A DNA stretch of 64,000 bases, taken from Pseudonocardia sediminis (GTDB lineage: Bacteria > Actinomycetota > Actinomycetes > Mycobacteriales > Pseudonocardiaceae). The translations under genes and the position numbers were made by a program. The notes under the pieces were generated by a model. The model made no database searches. It was not told the origin of the DNA and worked only from the letters and a program-made list of their open reading frames with translations. Shown one piece after another: positions 55,857-63,904 of this stretch. The first letter of the stretch is position 1. The number at the start of each line of letters is the position of its first letter. The DNA is taken from assembly GCF_004217185.1 (NCBI RefSeq), contig NZ_SHKL01000001.1, positions 1,510,001 to 1,574,000 on the forward strand, read 5' to 3'.

Positions 55857-56419
55857 ACAGCCCCTTCGTCCGGCGGCTGCCGCAGGTCCTCGGCCTGACC
55901 CTGGTGTGGGTCGCGCTCTGGGGCGTGTTCTCGCCGAAGATCATTCTGGGTGGGCTGATCGTGGCGGTCGCCGTCACGGTGATGTTCCCGATGCCGCTGC
56001 TCGACCGGCTCCCGGTCCGGCCCTGGCCGCTGCTGCGCCTGGTCGGGTTCCTGCTGGTGGACCTCGTGCGGTCCGGGTTCTCGGTCGGCTGGGAGACGGT
56101 CCGGCACGGCCCCCGGGCCCGGGCCGGGATCATCGCCGTGCCGATGCTGACGCGGTCCGGGCGGGTCGCGACGATGGTCGCCGGCACGCTGTCGCTCGCG
56201 CCGGGCAGCTTCGTGCTGCAGATCGACCGGCGGCGCGGGGTCTGGTACGTCTACGCGCTCGGCGTGACCTCGGAGGCCGACGTCGAGCGGGTCCGGGAGC
56301 AGGTGCTCACGCTCCAGCGCCGGGTGATCGCGGCGTTCGGCCATCCCGACGAGGTGGCCGGCAGCCGTGCCGACGTACCGGCGCACCCGCTGTCGGAGAG
56401 GACGGAGGAGCCGTCGTGA
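55853..56419 (+). CDS. mrpE: Mrp antiporter subunit E
   Basis: This 188-residue protein of the MnhE family has two or three N-terminal helices (LGLTLVWVALWGVFSPKIILGGLIVAVAVTVMFP) and a cytoplasmic domain with SLAPGSFVLQIDRRRGVWYVYALG. ATG 55853 overlaps the mrpD stop (ATGA) and its own stop overlaps mrpF. It helps assemble the Mrp complex. Confidence 0.93.
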   Translation: MNSPFVRRLPQVLGLTLVWVALWGVFSPKIILGGLIVAVAVTVMFPMPLLDRLPVRPWPLLRLVGFLLVDLVRSGFSVGWETVRHGPRARAGIIAVPMLTRSGRVATMVAGTLSLAPGSFVLQIDRRRGVWYVYALGVTSEADVERVREQVLTLQRRVIAAFGHPDEVAGSRADVPAHPLSERTEEPS

Positions 56420-56682
56420 ACGTCGTGTTCTCCCTCGTCCTGATCATGCTGACGGTCGCCGCCGGCCTGACCCTGATGCGGATCTTCCGTGGCCCGAGCA
56501 CCCTGGACCGGGTGGCGGCGCTGGACGTGTTCGTCGTGCTGATCGTGGCGTCGGCGGCGGTCTACGTGGCCTTCTACCAGGACGGGTCGAACATCCCGCT
56601 GCTCGTCGCGGTGTCGCTGATCGTACTGGTCGGCACCGCCACCGCGGCCCGCCTGCTCGAACGCTGGGAGCGGCACCGATGA
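56416..56682 (+). CDS. mrpF: Mrp antiporter subunit F
   Basis: This 88-residue protein has three helices (VFSLVLIMLTVAAGLTLMRIFRGPSTLDRVAALDVFVVLIVASAAVYVAF region, then LLVAVSLIVLVGTATAARLLE). The GPSTLDRVAALD loop is the family hallmark. GTG 56416 overlaps the mrpE stop. Confidence 0.93.
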   Translation: MNVVFSLVLIMLTVAAGLTLMRIFRGPSTLDRVAALDVFVVLIVASAAVYVAFYQDGSNIPLLVAVSLIVLVGTATAARLLERWERHR

Positions 56683-56710
56683 GGCTCGTGACGACCACGG
56701 GGGAGGCCTC

Positions 56711-57103
56711 GTGAGCTGGGAACAGATCCGCGACGTGGCGTGCGCCGTGCTGATGCTCGCCGGTGCGGCGTTCTGCCTGCTCGGGGCGCTCGGGCTGGTA
56801 CGGCTGCCGGACCTGCCCGCCCGGCTGCAGGCCGCGACGAAACCGCAGACGCTCGGACTGCTGCTGATCCTGCTCGGCACCGCGTTCCGGGTGAGCCCCG
56901 AGAGCGCGGTGACACTGCTGCTGGTGGTGCTGTTCCAGGTCGTCACCGCGCCGGTGATCTCGCAGATCGTCGGGCGCTCGGCCTACCGCAGCGGCACCCT
57001 CGACCGGTCCCGCCTGATCGTCGACGACCTGACCGCCCAGGTCGAGAGGGACGAGCGCGACGCGGCCGACCGCACGACCACCACCGACCCCGACCGGACC
57101 TGA
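56711..57103 (+). CDS. mrpG: Mrp antiporter subunit G
   Basis: This 130-residue PhaG/MnhG protein has three helices with LLGALGLVRLPDLPARLQAATKPQTLGLLLILLG as the characteristic segment, then VTLLLVVLFQVVTAPVISQIVGRSAY. The tail is charged. GGGAGG lies 4 nt before GTG 56711. It is the last gene of the operon, 28 nt after mrpF. Confidence 0.93.
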   Translation: MSWEQIRDVACAVLMLAGAAFCLLGALGLVRLPDLPARLQAATKPQTLGLLLILLGTAFRVSPESAVTLLLVVLFQVVTAPVISQIVGRSAYRSGTLDRSRLIVDDLTAQVERDERDAADRTTTTDPDRT

Positions 57104-57161
57104 CACCGGCGTGCCGCGGTCGGGGAGGGCCACCCGCCGGGCGGCCGGGGAACCGGTTTCG

Positions 57162-57167
57162 TAGGGT
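57162..57167 (+). promoter_or_regulatory. Candidate -10 element of a leaderless gamma-CA-like transcript
   Basis: TAGGGT ends 6 nt before the GTG at 57174. No ribosome binding site is visible. Confidence 0.55.
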
Positions 57168-57173
57168 CTGCGT

Positions 57174-57695
57174 GTGCCTCTGTACGCGCTCGGTGACGTC
57201 GAACCCGACATACACCCGGATGCCTACGTGCATCCCGACGCCGTGGTGATCGGCAACGTCACCCTCGGTGCGGAGTCGTCGGTCTGGCCGACGGCGGTGC
57301 TGCGCGGCGACGACGGCCGGATCGAGATCGGCGCCCGCACCAGCATCCAGGACGGGTCGATCATCCACACCACGCTGCGCCAGGCGACGATCATCGGCGA
57401 CGAGGTGACGGTCGGGCACAACGTCCACATCGAGGCGTCCACCGTCGGGAACCGCGTGCTGATCTCGTCCGGCTCGGTGGTGCTCAACGGCTCCGAGATC
57501 GGCGAGGGCGCGATCGTCGCCGCGGGTGCGGTCGTCTCGCCGAACGCGGTCGTCCCGCCGTACCGGATGGCGCTCGGCGTCCCGGCTCGGGTGCGGGAGG
57601 GGTACGAGGTACCGGAGGACCGCTGGCGGTACGCCGTCGAGTCCTACGTCGCACGAGGCAAGCGGTTCCGTGCGGAACTGCGGAGACTGACCTGA
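57174..57695 (+). CDS. Gamma-carbonic anhydrase-like left-handed beta-helix protein
   Basis: This 173-residue protein has hexapeptide repeats forming a left-handed beta helix ([23 protein letters not shown] ... [25 protein letters not shown]), as in gamma-carbonic anhydrases and their homologues. Of the three metal-binding His residues, two are recognisable (SIIHTT and TVGH). The third position, normally His in GHxxxLHGC, is Glu in GHNVHIEAS, with a His two residues earlier. Carbonic anhydrase activity is therefore uncertain. It is transcribed from its own apparent leaderless promoter after the Mrp operon. Confidence 0.87.
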   Translation: MPLYALGDVEPDIHPDAYVHPDAVVIGNVTLGAESSVWPTAVLRGDDGRIEIGARTSIQDGSIIHTTLRQATIIGDEVTVGHNVHIEASTVGNRVLISSGSVVLNGSEIGEGAIVAAGAVVSPNAVVPPYRMALGVPARVREGYEVPEDRWRYAVESYVARGKRFRAELRRLT

Positions 57696-57735
57696 GCGTG
57701 GAGCCCGCACGACGCGCACGAATTCTGGAGAACTG

Positions 57736-58413
57736 ATGGCGAAGCCGTTGAACGAGATCGTCGAGGCCGGGTGGGCGCAGGCGCTGGAGCCGGTCGCCCC
57801 GGTCGTGGCGCAGATGGGCGAGTTCCTGCGCGAGGAGATCGCGGCGGGGCGTCGCTACCTGCCGGCGGGCGCGAACGTCCTGCGGGCGTTCCAGCAGCCG
57901 TTCGACGAGGTCCGCGTCCTGATCATGGGCCAGGACCCGTACCCGACGCCGGGCCACGCGGTCGGGCTGTCGTTCTCGGTGGCGCCGGAGGCGAAGCCGA
58001 TCCCGCGCTCGCTGTCCAACATCTTCCGCGAGTACTCCGAGGACCTCGGGCACCCGGCGCCGTCCACCGGTGACCTGACGCCGTGGACCGAGCAGGGCGT
58101 GCTGCTGCTCAACAGGTGCCTGACCGTCGAGCCCGGCACGCCCGGCTCGCACCGCGACAAGGGCTGGGAGGCGGTCACCGAGCAGGCCATCCGCGCACTG
58201 GTCGAGCGCGACGCCGACCCGATGGTGGCGATCCTGTGGGGCCGCGACGCCCGCAACCTGGTTCCGCTGCTCGTCGACGTGCCGATCGTCGAGTCGGCGC
58301 ACCCGAGCCCGATGTCGGCCGACCGCGGCTTCTTCGGGTCCCGCCCGTTCTCCCGGGCGAACGACCTGCTGGAGGAGATCGGCGGCGACCCCGTCGACTG
58401 GAAGCTGCCCTGA
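57736..58413 (+). CDS. ung: Uracil-DNA glycosylase, family 1
   Basis: The 225-residue enzyme removes uracil from DNA in base-excision repair. The water-activating loop [18 protein letters not shown] near 65 and the leucine-type loop [21 protein letters not shown] near the C-terminus are intact, as is [17 protein letters not shown] in between. The ATG is at 57736 after a short 40-nt gap. In mycobacteria ung directly follows thiL; here a 25.7-kb block separates them. Confidence 0.96.
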   Translation: MAKPLNEIVEAGWAQALEPVAPVVAQMGEFLREEIAAGRRYLPAGANVLRAFQQPFDEVRVLIMGQDPYPTPGHAVGLSFSVAPEAKPIPRSLSNIFREYSEDLGHPAPSTGDLTPWTEQGVLLLNRCLTVEPGTPGSHRDKGWEAVTEQAIRALVERDADPMVAILWGRDARNLVPLLVDVPIVESAHPSPMSADRGFFGSRPFSRANDLLEEIGGDPVDWKLP

Positions 58414-58452
58414 GACCTCGACGCCGGGAAGTCCTGTCCGCGTCACGGATCG

Positions 58453-58481
58453 GTGACGTGACGAGGACGCGTCGGTAGGCT
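58453..58481 (+). promoter_or_regulatory. Leaderless promoter of the DUF1707 gene
   Basis: GTGACG (58453-58458) and TAGGCT (58476-58481) are spaced by 17 bp as a -35/-10 pair. The -10 ends 6 nt before the GTG at 58488. This is the best-formed promoter I see in the window. Confidence 0.6.
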
Positions 58482-58487
58482 GGCCCG

Positions 58488-59084
58488 GTGGGTGATCCGG
58501 GGGAGCTGCGCATATCCGACGCCGACCGGGAGGTCGCCGCGCAGCGGCTGCACACGGCTCTCGGTGAAGGTCGCATCACGCTCGTCGAGCTGGAGGAACG
58601 GCTCGACGTCGTCTACGCGGCCAAGACGTTCGCCCAGCTCCGGCCACCGCTGGCCGACCTGCCCGGGGCCGGTCCGGCGCCCGCCGGCGTCCCGGCCGTC
58701 CCGCACGGCCGCCCTCCGGCCGATCGGCTGCACCTGCGTACCGAGATGGGCACCGTCAAGCGCGAGGGCGACTGGCAGGTGCCGGCCGCGATGATGCTGA
58801 CCACGCACATGGGCTCGATCCACCTGGACCTGTCGACCGCCCGGTCGGTGCCGGCCCGGGTGGACGTGGAGGTCTCGCTGGGCATGGGCTCGGCGACCGT
58901 GGTGCTGCCGCACGGCGCCACCGCCGACATCGACGGCGTGCGTGGCTCGTGGGGGACCGTGAAGTCGAAGGTCCCGGCCTCGGCCCCCGGGTCGTCGCCG
59001 CACATCGTGTTCACCGGCAAGGTCGGGATGGGCTCGCTGACCGTCCGCGGGCCGCGCCCGGTGTGGATGTCGCTGTTCTCCTGA
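58488..59084 (+). CDS. DUF1707 (SHOCT-like) domain protein with LiaF-type C-terminal domain
   Basis: The protein has 198 residues. The N-terminal DUF1707 motif LRISDADREVAAQRLHTALGEGRITLVELEERLD (about 6-40) is followed by a Pro-rich linker. A beta-rich C-terminal half follows (RTEMGTVKREGDW, LTTHMGSIHLDLS, VSLGMGSATVVLPHGATADIDG, TGKVGMGSLTVRGPRP) in the manner of LiaF/YvqF cell-wall stress proteins. It has no membrane helix, so it is presumably cytosolic or peripheral. Confidence 0.87.
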   Translation: MGDPGELRISDADREVAAQRLHTALGEGRITLVELEERLDVVYAAKTFAQLRPPLADLPGAGPAPAGVPAVPHGRPPADRLHLRTEMGTVKREGDWQVPAAMMLTTHMGSIHLDLSTARSVPARVDVEVSLGMGSATVVLPHGATADIDGVRGSWGTVKSKVPASAPGSSPHIVFTGKVGMGSLTVRGPRPVWMSLFS

Positions 59085-59142
59085 ACCCGTCGGACGCCCT
59101 GCCCGTCCGACGCCCGGCCCGTCGCCGGGTCCGGACACGAGA

Positions 59143-59169
59143 AAGGGCGGTCCCGCCGGGACCGCCCTT
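59143..59169. terminator. Bidirectional terminator between DUF1707 gene and rpmB
   Basis: AAGGGCGGTCCC (59143-59154) and GGGACCGCCCTT (59158-59169) form a perfect 12-bp stem with a 3-nt loop between convergent genes. The A/T pairs at the base serve both directions, though the T-runs are short. Confidence 0.85.
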
Positions 59170-59201
59170 CGTCGTACACCCGGCACTGCCGGGCGGCCCG
59201 C

Positions 59202-59393
59202 TCAGGTGCGGACGACCTTGCCCGCCTTGAGGCAGGAGGTGCAGGCGTTGAGACGCTTGCGGTTCCCACCGTTCAGGCTGGCGCGAACGGTCTGGATGTT
59301 CGGGTTCCAGCGACGGTTCGTGCGGCGGTGCGAGTGCGAGACGGACATGCCGAAGCCCGGACCCTTGCCACAGACGTCGCAGACGGCAGCCAC
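59202..59393 (-). CDS. rpmB: 50S ribosomal protein L28
   Basis: The protein has 63 residues. [28 protein letters not shown] and [26 protein letters not shown] identify L28. Two CxxC pairs mark the zinc-binding (C+) form. GTG 59393 is preceded by AGAGGAG with 8-nt spacing; an in-frame GTG at 59402 overlaps that spacing. It is divergent from the FakA-like gene, as usual. Confidence 0.95.
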   Translation of the reverse strand: MAAVCDVCGKGPGFGMSVSHSHRRTNRRWNPNIQTVRASLNGGNRKRLNACTSCLKAGKVVRT

Positions 59394-59547
59394 GTCGGAC
59401 ACTCCTCTGATTGACGATCTGGTCAGGTGTTGCTCGAGACCAAGCCCGGCGATGCCGGGGCTCGGCCTCCCAGTCTAACGATCCCGGTCCCGCGACCGCA
59501 GGCGGGTCGGCGGCGGCGCCCCGGCCCGGGTGAGGGCGGCGGTGACC

Positions 59548-59553
59548 TAGGCT
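59548..59553 (+). promoter_or_regulatory. Candidate -10 element of a leaderless FakA-like transcript
   Basis: TAGGCT ends 8 nt before the GTG at 59562, at which the homology begins. Confidence 0.45.
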
Positions 59554-59561
59554 CGACGCCC

Positions 59562-61424
59562 GTGGCCCCGTCGTTCGACTCCGAGCTGCTGCGCCGCTGG
59601 ATCGACGCGGCGACCCGCAGCCTGTCACGGCACCGGGCGGAGATCGACCGGATCAACGTGTTCCCGGTCCCCGACGGCGACACCGGATCGAACATGCTGC
59701 TCACGGTGCAGGCCGCGCTGCGGGCACTGGATCCGGCCCGCCCGCCCACCACCGACGGCCGGGGGACCTCCGGCGACGCGCAGGCGGACGTCGTCCCGGC
59801 CGACGGGGTGGCCTCCGGTGCCGCGGCCCCGGATCTTGGACCGGCCGGCGCCGCGGACGGCTCCGACACCCCGGCGACGGCGGCGGCCCTGGCCCGCGGC
59901 GCGCTGCGCGGGGCGCGCGGCAACTCCGGGCTGATCCTCACCCAGCTCCTGCGCGGGATCAGCGACGAGCTGGCGGCGCGGACGACCCCGGACCGCCGGG
60001 CCGCGTCCGCCGCGGGCGGGGCGTTGTTCGCCTCGGCCCTGCGGCGCTCGGCCACCCTGGCCCGCGCGGCGGTGCACCGTCCCCGTCAGGGCACGATCCT
60101 CACGGTCCTGGAGGCGGCGGCCGCCGCGGCCACCGCGCTGCCCGAGGGGACCCCGCTCGCGGAGACGGCGGCCGTCGCGTCACGGGCGGCCGGGGAGGCG
60201 CTGGAGGCCACGACCGGCCAGCTGCCGGAGCTCGCGAAGGCCCGCGTGGTGGACGCCGGTGGGATGGGCCTGGTGCTGATCCTGGACTCGCTGGCCGAGG
60301 TGCTCGGCGCCGCGCGCCGGGTGCTGCCGGGGCCGGGGGCCGGGCCGGTTCCGGGGGCGGACGACGAGCCGGTGTCCTGGACGACCGAGCGCGAGTCCGG
60401 CTCCGACGAGCACGACTACGAGGTGATGTATCTGCTCGAGGGCTCCGACTCCGCCCGGGTCGCCGCGCTGCGCGAGGAGCTGGACGGTCTCGGGGACTCG
60501 GTCGCGCTGGTCGGGGACGGTCTCCCGGACGGGTCCGGGACCTGGAACGTGCACGTGCACTGCACCGACATCGGGGCCGCGGTCGAGGCCGGGATCCGGG
60601 CCGGGCGCCCGTCCGGGATCCGGGTGCTGCGCTTCGCGGACCAGGCACCGGGCACCGAGCACGTCGTCACCGTCGGGCGGGCGCTCCCCTCCGGCGGCGC
60701 TCCCGCCACGGACCGTGCCGCCGCCGGACGGACGACCGCCGTCGCGTCGACGGGAGCCGCGACGTCCGCTCCCCGCGCCCGTGCCGTCCTCCTCCTGATC
60801 GAGAGCGACGGTGCCGCGGAGCTGGCCCGGTCCGCCGGGGGCGACGTGCTCCGGCCCGCCCCGGGGCTCGACGCCCGCTCCGTCGCCGACGCGATCGCCG
60901 CGACCCGCGCCGCCCACGTCGCCGTCCTGCCCTGCGACGGGGACCGCCGCGCCGCCGCGGAGGAGGCGGTGGGGCTCGTCGAGGGCGTCGAGGTGGTCGT
61001 CGTGCCGAGCGTGTCGGTGCTGCAGGGGCTGTCCGCGCTGGCCGTGCACGACCCCGACCGGCGCGCCGGCGACGACGTCGTCGCGATGGCCGAGGCCGCG
61101 GCCGGGACCCGCACCGGCTCGCTGATGATCTCCGAGACCGAGGCGCTGACCTGGGCCGGACCGTGCCAGCCCGGCGACGTGCTGGGGGTGTCCGACGGCG
61201 AGGTGGTGCTGATCGCGCCGGACCTTTCTGTCGGTGCCCTGTGGTTGGCTCACCGCATGCTGACCCCGGGTGGTGAACTGGTGACGGCGTTGCTGGGCGC
61301 GTCCGTGCCGGACGAGCTCGGGGCGTCGCTGGCCGAGGACCTGCGTCGCACCCATCCCGAGGTGGACGTGGTCGTGCATCGCGGCGGGCAGCAGGACCTC
61401 CCGCTGGTGATGGGGGTCGAATGA
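59562..61424 (+). CDS. DhaL/DegV-like protein, FakA (YloV) family
   Basis: The protein has 620 residues. The N-terminal DhaL kinase domain has INVFPVPDGDTGSNMLLTV with metal-binding Asp residues and RGARGNSGLILTQLLRG. A linker (about 35 residues, Pro/Thr/Ala-rich) is inserted after QAALRAL. The C-terminal half (about 300-620) has GDSVALVGDGLPDGSGTWNVHVHCTDI and VVVPSVSVLQGLSALAVHDP. Family members phosphorylate fatty acids (FakA) with a FakB partner; no fakB is nearby. It directly precedes recG as in most actinobacteria (Rv2974c/Rv2975c-recG). Confidence 0.9.
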   Translation: MAPSFDSELLRRWIDAATRSLSRHRAEIDRINVFPVPDGDTGSNMLLTVQAALRALDPARPPTTDGRGTSGDAQADVVPADGVASGAAAPDLGPAGAADGSDTPATAAALARGALRGARGNSGLILTQLLRGISDELAARTTPDRRAASAAGGALFASALRRSATLARAAVHRPRQGTILTVLEAAAAAATALPEGTPLAETAAVASRAAGEALEATTGQLPELAKARVVDAGGMGLVLILDSLAEVLGAARRVLPGPGAGPVPGADDEPVSWTTERESGSDEHDYEVMYLLEGSDSARVAALREELDGLGDSVALVGDGLPDGSGTWNVHVHCTDIGAAVEAGIRAGRPSGIRVLRFADQAPGTEHVVTVGRALPSGGAPATDRAAAGRTTAVASTGAATSAPRARAVLLLIESDGAAELARSAGGDVLRPAPGLDARSVADAIAATRAAHVAVLPCDGDRRAAAEEAVGLVEGVEVVVVPSVSVLQGLSALAVHDPDRRAGDDVVAMAEAAAGTRTGSLMISETEALTWAGPCQPGDVLGVSDGEVVLIAPDLSVGALWLAHRMLTPGGELVTALLGASVPDELGASLAEDLRRTHPEVDVVVHRGGQQDLPLVMGVE

Positions 61425-61452
61425 CGGGGACGGACGTGGTGAGGGGGACGTG

Positions 61453-63681
61453 GTGAGCGGCGACCGTGCGACGGCCGGGGCCATCGACATGGACACGCGG
61501 CTGCTCGGGTTGGTCGGGAAGAGGGCGGCGGACGCGTTGTCCGGGTCGCTGGACATCCACACGGTGGGCGACCTGGTGCGGCACTACCCGCGCCGCTACG
61601 TCGACCGCGGCCGGCTGACCGACATCGCGGGGCTCGTCCTCGGCGAGCACGCGACCCTGGTGGCGCAGGTCGAGAAGACGACGCTGCGCTCGATGCGCCA
61701 GCGTCGCGGGCAGATGCTGCAGGTCGTGATCCGGGACGAGAGGGGTGCCCAGCTCGACTGCACGTTCTTCAACGGGCAGAAGGTCCAGCACACCGTCCAC
61801 CAGGGCATGCGGGCGGTGTTCGCCGGCAAGGTCGGCATCTTCAACGGGCGCCTGCAGCTCACGCACCCGCAGTTCGAGGAGCTCGACCCCTCCGACGAGG
61901 TGCGCCCCTTCCTGTCCATGTACCCGGCCACCGGGAAGATCCAGTCGCAGGACATCGCGCGCTGCGCCCGTCAGGTTCTGGAGCTGCTCGACGACCCCAC
62001 CGACCCGTTGCCGGAGTCGCTGCGGGAGCGGGAGAAGCTCCCCGAGCTGGGCCGGGCACTGCGCCGGATCCACGTCCCCGAGGTCGAGGCCGACATCTTC
62101 GCCGCGCGCAACCGCCTGGTCTGGGACGAGGCGATGGGCGTGCAGCTGGCGCTGGCGCTGCGCCGCCACGCCGCCGTCTCGCGCCCGGCGCCGGCCTGCC
62201 CGCCCCATCCCGGTGGGTTGCTCGACGCGTTCGACGCGAACCTGCCGTTCGCCCTGACCGACGGCCAGCACGAGGTCGGGGCCGAGGTCGCCGAGGACCT
62301 GGGGCTCGAGCACCCGATGAACCGGCTCGTGCAGGGCGACGTCGGCGCGGGCAAGACGATCGTCGCGCTCCGGGCGATGCTGCAGGTGCTCGACTCCGGC
62401 CGGCAGGCCGCGATGCTCGCCCCGACCGAGGTCCTCGCCGCCCAGCACGCCCGGTCGCTGAAGGCGATGCTCGGCCCGCTCGGGCGGGCCGGTGAGCTCG
62501 GTGCGGCCGAGCAGTCGACGGCGGTCACGCTGGTCACCGGATCGCTCGGGGCGAAGGCCAAGCGCCAGGCGCTGCTCGACGCGCAGTCCGGTGCGGCCGG
62601 GATCGTGGTCGGCACGCACGCGCTGATCCAGGACACCGTCGGGTTCGCCGACCTGGGCCTGGTCGTGGTCGACGAGCAGCACCGCTTCGGCGTCGAGCAG
62701 CGTGACGCCCTGCGCGGGCGCGGCGAGCTGGCCCCGCACATGCTCGTGATGACGGCGACGCCGATCCCGCGGACCGTCGCGATGACCGTCTACGGCGACC
62801 TGGAGATCTCCTCGTTGCGCGGCCTGCCGGGCGGACGTTCGCCGATCTCGACGTCGGTGGTGCCGCTCGCCGAGCACCCGACGTGGTTCGGCCGGATCTG
62901 GCAGCGGGTGCGCGAGGAGGTCGCGGCCGGGCACCAGTGCTACATCGTGTGCCCGCGGGTCGGGGGAGAGGACGCGAAGCCGGGCGGCAAGGGCGACCCG
63001 GACGCCGACCTGGTCGACCACGACGACCCCGACGAGGGCGCCGGCTCCGACTCCGACGCCAAGCGCCCGCCGCTGGCCGTGATGGACGTGGCCCCCCGCC
63101 TGATCGAGGGCGAGCTGGCCGGCCTGCGGGTCGGGATCCTGCACGGCAAGCTGCACCCCGACGAGAAGGACGCCGTGATGCGGTCCTTCGAGCGCGGCGA
63201 GCTCGACGTGCTGGTCGCGACGACCGTCATCGAGGTCGGCGTGGACGTCCCGAACGCGACCGCGATGGTGCTGCTCGACGCCGACCGGTTCGGCCTGTCC
63301 CAGCTGCACCAGCTGCGCGGACGCGTCGGGCGGGGCTCGGCGCCCGGGGTGTGCCTGCTGGTCACCGAGATGCCCGCGGCCACCACCGCCCGCGAACGCC
63401 TCGACGCCGTCGCCGGCACCACGGACGGCTTCGAGCTGGCCCGTCTGGACCTGGAGCTGCGCCGGGAGGGCGACGTGCTCGGCGCCGTCCAGTCCGGAGC
63501 GCGCTCGGGCCTGCGCCTGCTCTCCCTGCTGCGCCACGGCGACGTGATCGCCAAGGCGCAGGTCTACGCGAAGGACCTGGTCGACCGCGACCCGACCCTC
63601 GCCGACCACCCCGGCCTGGCCGCCCTGGTCGGCGAGACCGTCGGCGACGAGGAACGCGCCGCGTACCTCGACAAGGCCTGA
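61453..63681 (+). CDS. recG: ATP-dependent DNA helicase RecG
   Basis: This protein of about 742 residues regresses stalled forks and processes recombination intermediates. The N-terminal wedge/OB domain (VGDLVRHYPRRYVDRG ... LDCTFFNGQKVQHTVHQGMRAVFAGKV) is followed by the superfamily-2 motor. The motor has Walker A GDVGAGKTIVAL, motif II DEQHRFG, motif III MTATPIPRT and the C-terminal VATTVIEVGVDVPNAT and QLHQLRGRVGRG. An acidic insertion of about 35 residues (GGKGDPDADLVDHDDPDEG) lies between motor lobes. Tandem GTG starts at 61450 and 61453 follow GAGGGGG. Confidence 0.96.
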   Translation: MSGDRATAGAIDMDTRLLGLVGKRAADALSGSLDIHTVGDLVRHYPRRYVDRGRLTDIAGLVLGEHATLVAQVEKTTLRSMRQRRGQMLQVVIRDERGAQLDCTFFNGQKVQHTVHQGMRAVFAGKVGIFNGRLQLTHPQFEELDPSDEVRPFLSMYPATGKIQSQDIARCARQVLELLDDPTDPLPESLREREKLPELGRALRRIHVPEVEADIFAARNRLVWDEAMGVQLALALRRHAAVSRPAPACPPHPGGLLDAFDANLPFALTDGQHEVGAEVAEDLGLEHPMNRLVQGDVGAGKTIVALRAMLQVLDSGRQAAMLAPTEVLAAQHARSLKAMLGPLGRAGELGAAEQSTAVTLVTGSLGAKAKRQALLDAQSGAAGIVVGTHALIQDTVGFADLGLVVVDEQHRFGVEQRDALRGRGELAPHMLVMTATPIPRTVAMTVYGDLEISSLRGLPGGRSPISTSVVPLAEHPTWFGRIWQRVREEVAAGHQCYIVCPRVGGEDAKPGGKGDPDADLVDHDDPDEGAGSDSDAKRPPLAVMDVAPRLIEGELAGLRVGILHGKLHPDEKDAVMRSFERGELDVLVATTVIEVGVDVPNATAMVLLDADRFGLSQLHQLRGRVGRGSAPGVCLLVTEMPAATTARERLDAVAGTTDGFELARLDLELRREGDVLGAVQSGARSGLRLLSLLRHGDVIAKAQVYAKDLVDRDPTLADHPGLAALVGETVGDEERAAYLDKA

Positions 63682-63719
63682 CCCCCGGGCCTGCCCCCGG
63701 CCCCGCCGCTCCAGCGACC

Positions 63720-63754
63720 GGCACGCCCGTCGCAAAGATTGCGACAGCAGTGCC
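63720..63754. repeat. Intergenic hairpin A after recG
   Basis: GGCAC...GTGCC outer arms and a perfect TCGCAA / TTGCGA inner stem with a 3-nt loop. The motif CACGCCCGTCGCAAAG recurs in hairpin B about 95 nt downstream. Termination of recG transcription is possible, but there is no T-run. Confidence 0.6.
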
Positions 63755-63814
63755 GCTCGCTGCCCGGGCGGGAAGCCGCAAGCCCCGCCCCGCCCCGTCC
63801 CCGGTTCGGCGAAC

Positions 63815-63849
63815 GGCACGCTCGTCGCAAAGGTTCCGACGAATGTGCC
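63815..63849. repeat. Intergenic hairpin B after recG
   Basis: GGCAC...GTGCC outer arms and CGTCG / CGACG inner stem. It shares GGCACGCxCGTCGCAAAG with hairpin A, so the two are a direct repeat of a foldable unit and resemble the hairpin at 44441. Confidence 0.6.
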
Positions 63850-63904
63850 GGTCGTCAGACTTCGATCCGGGCGCCCGCGGGCAAGGTGTTCGGGTGGGTG
63901 GCGC

